Positions 1 to 5,280 of a stretch of DNA of 5,280 nt are shown piece by piece. How positions within the stretch are numbered: the stretch's first letter is position 1; each line of letters starts with the position of its first letter. The notes under the pieces are model-generated. The model saw only the letters and a program-made list of their open reading frames with translations. It was not told where the DNA came from and made no database searches. Source of the DNA: Accumulibacter sp032229525 (lineage in GTDB: Bacteria > Pseudomonadota > Gammaproteobacteria > Burkholderiales > Rhodocyclaceae); assembly GCF_032229525.1 (NCBI RefSeq), contig NZ_JAVTWB010000212.1, positions 1 to 5,280 of the forward strand. Reading direction: 5' to 3'. Position numbers and translations under genes: made by a program.

Positions 1-376
1 CGAGGCGCGCCCAGGCGATGGCGGCGGTGACCAGCCGCTCGCGCTGGCCCGCTTCGATCCCCCTGGCGCGCAGCCCATAAGCGATGTTGTCGGCGACGCT
101 GGTATGAAACAGGTAGGGCTGCTGATGGACGTAGATCACTTCGTGGCGCAGCCAGTCGGGATAGGGCTGCCAGTTGAAAGCTTGCGCGCCGTAGTGTCCG
201 ACTCCGCTGTCCGGCGCTTCGATGCCGGCCAGGATGCGCAGCAGGGTTGATTTGCCGCTGCCGTTTTCGCCGGTCAGCACGTAGCTCTTGCCGGCAGCCA
301 GGGTCAGGGTGTCGATTGCCAGCAGTTGTCGTTCGCCGAAGCGCTTGGCCAGCCCGGATACGGTCAGCAGGCTCAT
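1..376 (-). CDS. tupC: Tungstate ABC transporter ATP-binding protein TupC, N-terminal 125 codons (cut by window edge)
   Basis: This is the ATPase of the importer. It binds and hydrolyses ATP at the cytoplasmic face and drives transport through TupB. Reading the minus strand from the ATG at 374-376 gives MSLLTVSGLAKRFGERQLL. A perfect Walker A, GENGSGKST, follows at residues 36-44, then a Q-loop region, YVHQQPYLF, at about residues 82-90, and SVADNIAYGL. The signature motif, Walker B and H-loop would lie beyond position 1 and cannot be judged. The start is well supported: the ATG overlaps the tupB stop in an ATGA, and a GGGGGAG Shine-Dalgarno (plus-strand 385-391) sits 8 nt upstream. This suggests translational coupling within a tupABC operon. 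The fold alone would fit any oxyanion-type ABC ATPase (ModC, WtpC, PstB). The tungstate assignment comes from the TupA and TupB neighbours. Confidence 0.9.
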   Translation of the reverse strand, partial: MSLLTVSGLAKRFGERQLLAIDTLTLAAGKSYVLTGENGSGKSTLLRILAGIEAPDSGVGHYGAQAFNWQPYPDWLRHEVIYVHQQPYLFHTSVADNIAYGLRARGIEAGQRERLVTAAIAWARL

Positions 377-1065
377 CGCCGGGACTCCCCCTGAAAGAAG
401 GCGAAGGCCGAATTGATGCCCAGCGCGACGACCATCAGCACGATGCCCAGGGCAATGGCCTGTGCGAAATCGCCCTTGCTCGTTTCGAGGGCAATGGCGG
501 TCGGGATGTTGCGCGTCACGCCGGCGATATTGCCGCCGACCATCAGCGAGCAGCCGATCTCCGAGACGACGCGGCCGAAGGCGTTGCAGACCGCCGCCAT
601 CAGCGCGAAGCGAACCTCGACCAGCATCGTCCAGGCGATGCGTGGCTTCGATGCGCCGAGCGCCACGGCGGTCTCGCGTGCACGCGGGTCAGCCCCCTGG
701 ATCGCCGACAGCGAGAAAGCGATCAAGACCGGCAGGGCAATCAGCACCTGGCCGATGACCATCGCCGTCTGGCTGAATAGCAAGTGCAGTTGGCCAAACA
801 CGCCCTGGCGCGAAAGCAGCAGATAGAGGAGTAGGCCAACGACCACCGTCGGCGATGCCAACAGGCCCTGGACGACGACAATCAGCGTTCGCCGTCCGGG
901 GAACTGGATCGTCGCCAGCAGATAGCCTAGGCCGATGCCCAGCGGCATGGCGATGAGCATGGCGCGCAGGGTCACCGACAGCGACACGGCGACGATACCC
1001 CAAAGGTCCGCATCGCCGGACAGTAGCAGCCGTAGCGCCGCGTTGCTGGCGTCGACAAGGCTCAA
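373..1065 (-). CDS. tupB: Tungstate ABC transporter permease TupB
   Basis: This is the inner-membrane channel subunit of the tungstate importer, 230 residues, about the usual size for TupB. Hydrophobic stretches at about residues 24-50, 59-85, 98-123, 150-172 and 198-222 fit five membrane spans. The cytoplasmic EAA loop that contacts the ATPase is seen as RETAVALGASKPRIAW (130-145). The conserved C-terminal part reads GRVVSEIGCSLMVGGNI (164-180), then TRNIPTAIALETSKGDF, typical of the TupB/WtpB group. The start codon is TTG. No ATG lies upstream before the stop at 1096-1098, and starting at the first internal GTG (residue 27) would remove the SGDADLWGI segment that family members keep. No clear Shine-Dalgarno precedes it, so coupling to the tupA stop 10 nt upstream is likely. 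The 3' end overlaps tupC by 4 bp. Confidence 0.92.
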   Translation of the reverse strand: MSLVDASNAALRLLLSGDADLWGIVAVSLSVTLRAMLIAMPLGIGLGYLLATIQFPGRRTLIVVVQGLLASPTVVVGLLLYLLLSRQGVFGQLHLLFSQTAMVIGQVLIALPVLIAFSLSAIQGADPRARETAVALGASKPRIAWTMLVEVRFALMAAVCNAFGRVVSEIGCSLMVGGNIAGVTRNIPTAIALETSKGDFAQAIALGIVLMVVALGINSAFAFFQGESRR

Positions 1066-1075
1066 GGCTGGTCTG

Positions 1076-1906
1076 CTACTTGTTGCTGTCAGGAGTCACG
1101 AAGAACAACGGCTCGCCCTGGGGTCTGAACGCCCTGATCGCCGCCCGTCCGGCGGGGCTGGTGAACCAGTCGATCAGCGCCATGGCGTCGGCGAAATTGA
1201 TCTCCGGGTATTTCTTCGGATTGACGGCGATGATGCCGTAGGGATTGAACATCCGTTGGTCACCCTGAACCAGGATCTCCAGGCCGGTCTTGGCCTGGTA
1301 GGTGGCGTAAGTGGCACGATCCGCTAGCGTGTACGCCTGCATCTCCCCGGCCATGGTCAACACTTCGCCCATCCCCAGGCCGGCGGCAACGTGCCACGGT
1401 TTTCCCGCGGGGGCAATGCCGAGCGCGCGCCAATAGCTCTTTTCCATCCGTTCGGTTCCCGAATCATCGCCGCGCGAGACGAAACGCGCCTCACTGGCGG
1501 CGATCTTCTGCATCGCCTGCAATACCTGGGTGTCGCCGCGTACGCCGGCCGGGTCGGCCTTCGGGCCGACCAGCACAAAGTCGTTGTACATTACGTCGCG
1601 TCGGTTGATGCCGTGTCCGGCAGCGACGAACGCGTCCTCGGCGCCTCGGGCGTGCACCAGCACCACATCGACATCGCCGTTCTCGGCCAGCTTGAGGGCC
1701 TTGCCGGTGCCGACCGACACGACATGTACCTTAACGCCCCGCGCCGACTCGAACTGCGGCAGGATGGCGCGCAGCAGACCCGAGTTGTCGGTGCTGGTGG
1801 TCGTCGCCAGGCGCAGTTCGCGCGCCTCGACGGAGGACGAAAGCATGATCAGCAGCAGCACGAGTGCCGTTGCCAGTCGGCGAAAACCAAAGAAAATCTG
1901 TGCCAT
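1076..1906 (-). CDS. tupA: Tungstate ABC transporter substrate-binding protein TupA
   Basis: This is the periplasmic binding protein that captures tungstate and hands it to TupB. With the ATG at 1904-1906 it has 276 residues. It has a signal peptide: short charged start with RR at 9-10, hydrophobic core LATALVLLLIML, and likely cleavage after VEA at residue 28. The mature protein opens with the family hallmark LATTTSTDNSGLL (33-45), where the TTTS segment contributes to oxyanion binding. SVGTGKAL (64-71), INRRDVMYNDFVLVGP (100-115), SRGDDSGTE (144-152) and ADRATY (195-200) follow, all recognisable TupA landmarks. They distinguish it from ModA, although specificity for tungstate over molybdate cannot be proven from sequence. 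The frame is open back to an ATG at 1969. The 1906 start is preferred because it has a strong ribosome binding site and begins directly with the signal peptide. It is the first gene of a tupABC operon. Confidence 0.93.
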   Translation of the reverse strand: MAQIFFGFRRLATALVLLLIMLSSSVEARELRLATTTSTDNSGLLRAILPQFESARGVKVHVVSVGTGKALKLAENGDVDVVLVHARGAEDAFVAAGHGINRRDVMYNDFVLVGPKADPAGVRGDTQVLQAMQKIAASEARFVSRGDDSGTERMEKSYWRALGIAPAGKPWHVAAGLGMGEVLTMAGEMQAYTLADRATYATYQAKTGLEILVQGDQRMFNPYGIIAVNPKKYPEINFADAMALIDWFTSPAGRAAIRAFRPQGEPLFFVTPDSNK

Positions 1907-1912
1907 GCCGTT

Positions 1913-1922
1913 ACCTCTCCTT
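1913..1922 (-). promoter_or_regulatory. Ribosome binding site of tupA that decides its start
   Basis: The minus strand reads AAGGAGAGGT here, two overlapping Shine-Dalgarno matches (AAGGAG and GAGGT). They lie 10 and 6 nt before the ATG at 1904-1906. The alternative upstream ATG (1967-1969) would add 21 residues, ELNSNPESSSS-like in character, ahead of a normal signal peptide. The site therefore favours the shorter protein. Confidence 0.75.
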
Positions 1923-1982
1923 GAAGATGATGATTCTGGGTTCGAGTTCAGCGCCTGTCCTATTAACATGGACGCGCTACGG

Positions 1983-1998
1983 TGACCGGCTCAGGTCA
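1983..1998. repeat. Small inverted repeat, possible operator
   Basis: TGACC (1983-1987) and GGTCA (1994-1998) form a 5-bp inverted repeat around a 6-nt spacer, with one more pair inside the spacer. It lies about 77 bp before the tupA start and 38 bp before the HDOD start, where a repressor or activator of either gene could bind. A half-site this short can arise by chance. No known ModE or TunR site is claimed. Confidence 0.25.
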
Positions 1999-2036
1999 TC
2001 TCAGGGCCACAGGAATTCGACCCACACCACGAAACA

Positions 2037-3275
2037 ATGACCATGCCGGATCCGGATTATCCCTATTCCTGCTTTCGACCTCTGCTTGCCGCCGACAAGA
2101 GCTGGGCAGCGCTCGACTGGTCTATCGCCGGTTCGCAGCCGACCGATGCCAGTGACCTGGTGAGGTGCTTTGTCGATGCCGGCGCCGCTCCTCTCGCCAG
2201 CTCCTTGCCGTTGGTGCTGTCGATCGACCCGGTGTGGCTGACGGAAAACGAGTTTATCGACAAATTCGAGGTCGACCAAGCCATCTTCGTTCTCTCGGCA
2301 GCGGCGCTGGACGACGGGCCGACGGTCGAAGCGTGCAGGCGCTGGCGCAAAAAAGGGCGCCACCTGGCCCTGCAGCTCGATAGCCCAGACCTCGTCAAGC
2401 GCATTCCGCCTGCGCTTTTCGATCACCTGTCGCTCGACGCGGCGTTTGCCCGCTACCAACTCCCGGCATTCGATCTCATTCTTCTCGAGCAGGCTGGTTG
2501 CCGCAAGATCGCCACCGGCGTCGGATCCGCGGCCTTGTTCGAATGGCTGGTAGACAATCGCTTCGACTACGCCGACAGCAGCTTCGTGACGATCAACGAC
2601 CCGCTTGGTGAGGGACCGCCGGACCTGGCCCGGCTGAGTGTCCTGCGGCTGCTGAACCTGGTCCTTCAGGATGCCGACAGCCGCGACATCGAGGAGATCT
2701 TTCGGCAGGAGGCGCGCCTCTCGTACAATCTGCTGCGCCTGGTCAATTCGGTCGCCGTCGGCGCCAGGACGGAGATCGGCAGCTTTCATCAGGCCATCGC
2801 GCTGCTCGGTCGACGTCAGCTGCAGCGCTGGTTGCAATTGCTCGTTTATGCCGACCAGTTGGCGCACGGCAACCAGCCCAACCCCTTGCTGCAACTTGCG
2901 GCTGCGCGGGGCCGCCAGATGGAGTTGCTGGCCGCCGCCAGTGCTTCGACGAGTGACTCCCCGGAGGTCGCCGACGCCGCTTTTATCACCGGCACATTCT
3001 CCTTGCTCGACATCCTGCTCAAGATGCCGATCGGTGACATCCTGGAGGAGTTGCCGCTGCCGTCAGACATTGCCGATGCCCTGTCGTCCGGAAAGGGCGT
3101 GCTGGGGGCCTTGCTTGCCGTGGTTGTCGCCGGAGAATCGAGGGATTGGGCGCCGGCGAAGGAACTGCTAGTCGGCCTCGGGATTCGTGCCGCTGATCAT
3201 GCCAAGGCACAGGTCGGCGCTTTCTACTGGGCGAGCAGAATCAATACCGCGAAGTCGGCGCATGCTGCGGCGTGA
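2037..3275 (+). CDS. HDOD domain protein with degenerate EAL-like N-terminus (YuxH/CdgJ-type)
   Basis: This is a predicted cytoplasmic signalling protein of 412 residues. The C-terminal half, about residues 198-400, is an HDOD domain, seen as LSVLRLLNLVLQD (200-212), LSYNLLRLVNS (228-238) and SFHQAIALLGRRQLQRWL (249-266), and ending in FYWASRI. HDOD is a catalytically inactive relative of the HD phosphohydrolases. The N-terminal half, about residues 10-185, sits where two-domain YuxH-like proteins carry an EAL domain. It lacks an EAL signature and the acidic metal-binding residues are not recognisable, so c-di-GMP hydrolysis is unlikely. A protein-interaction or ligand-sensing role is inferred. 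No membrane segment or signal peptide is seen. The start is the first ATG after an in-frame stop at 1983-1985, and a second ATG two codons later is equally possible. It is divergent from tupA and convergent with the RTX gene. The biological target is unknown. Confidence 0.85.
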   Translation: MTMPDPDYPYSCFRPLLAADKSWAALDWSIAGSQPTDASDLVRCFVDAGAAPLASSLPLVLSIDPVWLTENEFIDKFEVDQAIFVLSAAALDDGPTVEACRRWRKKGRHLALQLDSPDLVKRIPPALFDHLSLDAAFARYQLPAFDLILLEQAGCRKIATGVGSAALFEWLVDNRFDYADSSFVTINDPLGEGPPDLARLSVLRLLNLVLQDADSRDIEEIFRQEARLSYNLLRLVNSVAVGARTEIGSFHQAIALLGRRQLQRWLQLLVYADQLAHGNQPNPLLQLAAARGRQMELLAAASASTSDSPEVADAAFITGTFSLLDILLKMPIGDILEELPLPSDIADALSSGKGVLGALLAVVVAGESRDWAPAKELLVGLGIRAADHAKAQVGAFYWASRINTAKSAHAAA

Positions 3276-3286
3276 AGAGCACCGGA

Positions 3287-3355
3287 AAGCCGTGTGCGGG
3301 AAAACCGCATGCGTGGTTTGATGAGGGAGGGCAGGCGAAAGCCTCTGCTCTACCC
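3287..3355 (+). mobile_element. Group II intron remnant: domains V and VI only
   Basis: Domain V is 3287-3319. AAGCCGTG pairs with CGTGGTTT (including G-U pairs), and TGCGG (3295-3299) pairs with CCGCA (3305-3309). There is a TG bulge at 3310-3311, a GAAAA loop, and the AGC catalytic triad at 3288-3290. After a 5-nt joiner, domain VI is 3325-3355. GGG pairs with CCC, then AGGGCA with TGCTCT, and GGC with GCC under a GAAA loop. A single unpaired A at 3352 sits where the branch-point adenosine belongs. Domain V is 33 nt rather than the usual 34, because one partner in the closing pair of the tetraloop seems to be missing. Domains I-IV and the reverse transcriptase are absent: HDOD coding sequence reaches 3275. 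The expected intron 3' end (a terminal AY about 7-8 nt after the branch A) is not seen, so the right boundary is uncertain. It is very probably an inactive fragment. Confidence 0.75.
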
Positions 3356-3425
3356 GGCGGCCGCGGACCCCGGCGGCGGCTCGACGAAGAAGCACAAGAA
3401 ACCCTGCCCCTCGTGCGAAGAATAG
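3356..3425 (+). other. Short open tail after the intron remnant, Lys/Cys-rich, possible lost gene end
   Basis: Directly after domain VI, the frame ending at the TAG at 3423-3425 encodes AAADPGGGSTKKHKKPCP followed by SCEE. The lysine block and CPSC pair resemble a real protein C-terminus, such as a zinc-knuckle-like tail. It could be the surviving 3' exon of a gene once interrupted by the intron. The frame is open only back to the HDOD stop and through the structured RNA. An ATG at 3309-3311 would make a 38-residue peptide, without a Shine-Dalgarno. I do not recognise it. Confidence 0.15.
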
Positions 3426-3432
3426 GGTGCAA

Positions 3433-3459
3433 CGGCCTGGTTGGCGCTAAATCAGGCCG
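3433..3459. terminator. Hairpin between convergent genes, possible bidirectional terminator
   Basis: CGGCCTG (3433-3439) and CAGGCCG (3453-3459) form a perfect 7-bp stem with a 13-nt loop. A second small hairpin, GCGCA-AGC-TGCGC, follows at 3460-3472. The position is right for ending both the HDOD transcript and the RTX gene, whose stop is at 3479-3481. Neither strand has a T-run after the stem, so intrinsic termination would be weak. Confidence 0.35.
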
Positions 3460-3478
3460 GCGCAAGCTGCGCTGGTAA

Positions 3479-5280
3479 TCAACCAGCAGCGATGTCACCA
3501 AAAGCAATGCCAACAATCCCGACAGCGATCAAGTGCACCGCGAAATCAGCGCCATTGGTCGACAGTTGGTGGTCACCGTCGCCGTCGAAGAACACGTAGC
3601 TGCTGCCGCCGAAATCTTCAATAGCGACGTAGACCCGCAAAGGGTCGGCCGCCAACGCAATGTTGGCAGCGGCAAGGGCGTTTAGGAAACCTCCACCCGT
3701 TATCGTGCCTTCGAAGTAGTTGCTTAGGGACCCAACCGGTCCACCAACGAACTGCAGGCGGTCAGCCTCACCAGCGGTGTTGCCATTAAAGTCCACCATT
3801 GTGTCGGAGCCCACGAAGTCGATCGTGCTGGTCTCGACAACGAAGGTATCGTTGCCGGTCCAACCGATGTACTCGTCCGTGCCCAGGCCACCGTCAAGGA
3901 TGTCGTCGCCCGGACCCCCATACAGGGTGTCGTCGCCGCCAAAGGTCATGATTTTCGCGCCGCCCGAGCCAGCCCAAACGGTGTCGTCGCCGGAACCGGT
4001 GGTGATGGTTTGATAGGTAGTGGAACCATGTGCAGCCACCACGACACGGCCGCTGGCGGTAGAGGCGTCAACGGTCTCCAATACGGGAGAACCATGCGCC
4101 GCCACGTCAATGTGACCATTGCCCGTGATGGTCAGGGTTTTGACGTTGGTCAAGGCGCTGATGTCGATTACGTCATTCGCATTATCGCCGACAACCGAGG
4201 TTCTGCTGGTATTGGTACCGCGAGCATCGATGGAAATGCCTTCGATGGCAGCAGCGTCAGTCGCAGACTTGAATGAGGCTGGGTTGCCGTTGTTGTCCTT
4301 GGCCGCAAGTTGCAGGATGTCGTCGCCGCCGGCCAGCGACCCAAGCACGTTTTTAATGTCGATGAACCCCCACTCGGTGTTCTTGCCAACGCCGAAGACG
4401 GTGTTCGTCAGGTTGGCAACGTTGGTGATGGTGGTGGTAATAAATGGCACGGTAGCGGTCTGGGTAACGATGATTTCCTCGTATCCGCTGGAGTTCAGCA
4501 GATCCAGGGTGGCCCCGGTTGAATCAGTGAGGTTGATATGGTTAACCGACGTCAGCACAGGCACCGCGCCAGCCTCAATAGCGCCGTCGGAGATGTTCAT
4601 CGTATCCGTGCCACCGCCAGCATCGACAGAATCGACTGACTGGAGGCTGCCAGCGCTAATCGCGAGAATGACGTCGTCACCAGCGGTGGTCTTGCTCCCG
4701 GGCACAGACGACGTCGGGCTGAGCGTGTCGGCATTGGTAGTGAGTGTGAACGGGCCAGGAGTGGTGGGTGGACTGCTAGGGGGCGGGGACGTCTCGCCTC
4801 CATCGACTGGATGGGTGGTGGGTGTGGGCGTCTCGCCAGCGGCAACTGGATCGGGGACGAGCGTATTGAAGCCAACAAACACGGTGTTGCCGGGGCTCTG
4901 GAAGTAAGTCACGGCCTTCGCAACCTTCGCTTCCCAGGCGGTGGCGGCGGCACCAAAGGTCGGGTCGCTGGTCAGTTGGGCGAACAGCTGCAGGCTATCC
5001 GCGACGACCGCGCCACGCTGATCGGGGGCGGCGGCATTCAGTACGGCGACGAGGTAGGCTTCGCCTTGCAAGGCTGCTTCGCCGGTCAGGCCCAGATTTT
5101 TGACGATCGTATCGGCGACGGAGTTGCTTGTCGCGGTGCCGAAATCACGCAGGTACACCGCGTTCAGGAGGGGATTGACGCCGGTGTTGGCGACTGCCGC
5201 CAGCACTTCGTTGGCGGTCCGGTTATCGAGAACCAATCCATACATGGCGCCGGCATAGCGGGCAATGGCTAAGTCAGCGG
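3479..5280 (-). CDS. RTX-type calcium-binding surface/S-layer-like protein, N-terminus beyond window
   Basis: This is the C-terminal 600 residues of a large exported protein. The frame stays open past the ATG at 5243-5245 to the window edge (reading ADLAIARYAGA before it), so that ATG is probably internal. Numbered from it: residues 1-125 are an alanine-rich helical region typical of the N-terminal part of betaproteobacterial S-layer-like proteins; 129-165 are a Pro/Thr linker; 166-415 are beta-strand-rich repeats beginning FTLTTNADTL, with scattered GDD and DVIDIS motifs; 417-468 are an RTX block with GSGDDTV, GGDDTLYGGPGDDILDGG and GNDTF. The end, 549-588, holds an acidic DGDGDHQLSTNGADF segment and finishes VGIVGIAFGDIAAG. 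No cleavable signal peptide is visible in the part seen, and cysteines are absent. This fits calcium-induced folding after type I secretion through a C-terminal signal. No secretion genes are in the window. A role as adhesin or S-layer component is inferred. It is convergent with the HDOD gene. Confidence 0.85.
   Translation of the reverse strand, partial: ADLAIARYAGAMYGLVLDNRTANEVLAAVANTGVNPLLNAVYLRDFGTATSNSVADTIVKNLGLTGEAALQGEAYLVAVLNAAAPDQRGAVVADSLQLFAQLTSDPTFGAAATAWEAKVAKAVTYFQSPGNTVFVGFNTLVPDPVAAGETPTPTTHPVDGGETSPPPSSPPTTPGPFTLTTNADTLSPTSSVPGSKTTAGDDVILAISAGSLQSVDSVDAGGGTDTMNISDGAIEAGAVPVLTSVNHINLTDSTGATLDLLNSSGYEEIIVTQTATVPFITTTITNVANLTNTVFGVGKNTEWGFIDIKNVLGSLAGGDDILQLAAKDNNGNPASFKSATDAAAIEGISIDARGTNTSRTSVVGDNANDVIDISALTNVKTLTITGNGHIDVAAHGSPVLETVDASTASGRVVVAAHGSTTYQTITTGSGDDTVWAGSGGAKIMTFGGDDTLYGGPGDDILDGGLGTDEYIGWTGNDTFVVETSTIDFVGSDTMVDFNGNTAGEADRLQFVGGPVGSLSNYFEGTITGGGFLNALAAANIALAADPLRVYVAIEDFGGSSYVFFDGDGDHQLSTNGADFAVHLIAVGIVGIAFGDIAAG
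3842..3997 (-). repeat. RTX nonapeptide block inside the surface protein
   Basis: Four or five GGxGxDxUx-like units lie at residues 417-468 (numbered from the ATG at 5245): GSGDDTVWA, a degenerate unit, FGGDDTLYG, GPGDDILDG, GLGTDEYIG and TGNDTF. Such units wind into a calcium-binding beta-roll. The recurrent plus-strand word gtcgtcgcc marks the Gly-Asp-Asp codons. The block is short for an RTX protein. Confidence 0.75.
3977..4108 (-). repeat. Two-copy 22-residue repeat (VAAHGS) in the surface protein
   Basis: Residues 380-401 and 402-423 each begin with xVAAHGS and share a T at the same later position. At the DNA level the words gaaccatgtgcagccacc (4023-4040) and gaaccatgcgccgccac (4089-4105) are 66 bp apart, exactly 22 codons. 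The second copy runs straight into the RTX block. This suggests an old internal duplication of a beta-strand unit. Confidence 0.5.
4760..4837 (-). repeat. Imperfect 39-bp tandem duplication in the Pro/Thr linker
   Basis: Two 13-codon units in tandem encode GETPTPTTHPVDG (4799-4837) and GETSPPPSSPPTT (4760-4798). The shared DNA word cgtctcgcc recurs at 4790-4798 and 4829-4837, 39 bp apart. The linker joins the helical N-terminal region to the beta-rich region. Length change by unit duplication would not disturb the flanking domains. Confidence 0.5.

Larger units (their letters stand above)
1907..2036. promoter_or_regulatory. Divergent intergenic control region between tupA and the HDOD gene
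   Basis: This 130-bp gap separates two divergently transcribed genes, so promoters for both should lie in or near it. I see no pair of hexamers close to the sigma-70 consensus. The most AT-rich core, TATTAACAT at 1961-1969, could supply a poor -10 on either strand, without a convincing -35. No moco/tuco-like riboswitch fold is evident, and the space before tupA is short for one. The HDOD start at 2037 has no good Shine-Dalgarno: the only AGGA is about 22 nt upstream. That suggests weak or leaderless-like translation, or an element I cannot recognise. Confidence 0.4.

Noticed and set aside
1907..1970. Possible moco/tuco riboswitch upstream of tupA
   Set aside because: The leader before the strong Shine-Dalgarno is short and I could not find the required multi-helix fold. 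Only ordinary promoter-type sequence is apparent.
1391..1985. Plus-strand frames of 177 and 151 residues opposite tupA
   Set aside because: They overlap a well-supported TupA coding region and show no family motifs.
2001..2894. Minus-strand 297-residue open frame opposite the HDOD gene
   Set aside because: It is antisense to a gene with clear HDOD motifs. Its composition (Arg/Gln/Asp/Val-rich) is typical of a GC-rich shadow frame.
3272..3478. Plus-strand 68-residue open frame (MKSTGKPCAGKPHAWF...) in the convergent gap
   Set aside because: It overlaps the HDOD stop and is mostly the translation of the group II intron domain V/VI hairpins. It has no ribosome binding site or recognisable domain.
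3842..3997. Regularly spaced gtcgtcgcc words suggesting a CRISPR-like or DNA repeat array
   Set aside because: They are simply Gly-Asp-Asp codons of RTX repeats read on the minus strand, with irregular spacing and no spacers.
4119..4907. Plus-strand 262-residue open frame opposite the RTX gene
   Set aside because: It is a shadow of the repetitive Gly/Asp/Thr-rich minus-strand gene and has no coherent domain of its own.

Overview
The window looks like chromosomal DNA from a GC-rich Gram-negative bacterium. The best guess is a betaproteobacterium of the Rhodocyclales/Accumulibacter kind. This rests on the G/C-rich third codon positions, a TupABC tungstate transporter, a YuxH-type HDOD regulator and an RTX-type surface protein. 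No taxonomic marker gene is present, so the assignment is inference.

Layout. (1) Positions 1-1906, minus strand: a tungstate ABC importer operon transcribed tupA (binding protein), tupB (permease), tupC (ATPase). tupC runs off the left edge. The genes are packed tightly, with 10 bp between tupA and tupB and a 4-bp ATGA overlap between tupB and tupC. tupB appears to start at TTG. (2) Positions 1907-2036: a divergent control region holding the tupA ribosome binding site and a small inverted repeat. (3) Positions 2037-3275, plus strand: a 412-residue protein with a degenerate EAL-like N-terminal half and a C-terminal HDOD domain. (4) Positions 3276-3478: a gene-free stretch between convergent genes. 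It starts with what folds convincingly as domains V and VI of a group II intron, including the AGC triad, a 2-nt bulge and a bulged branch-point A. The rest of the intron and its reverse transcriptase are missing. A short lysine/cysteine-rich open tail and a 7-bp hairpin follow. (5) Positions 3479-5280, minus strand: the C-terminal 600 or so residues of a large secreted calcium-binding (RTX/S-layer-like) surface protein. Its N-terminus lies beyond the right edge.

How the parts relate. TupA captures tungstate in the periplasm, TupB conducts it through the inner membrane and TupC supplies ATP hydrolysis. Nothing in the window shows which tungsto- or molybdoenzyme is served. The HDOD gene shares only its upstream region with the tup operon, and a functional link is not shown. 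The surface protein is independent. The most unusual item is the orphan group II intron 3' end directly behind the HDOD stop codon. I did not find convincing evidence of a wholly new system.
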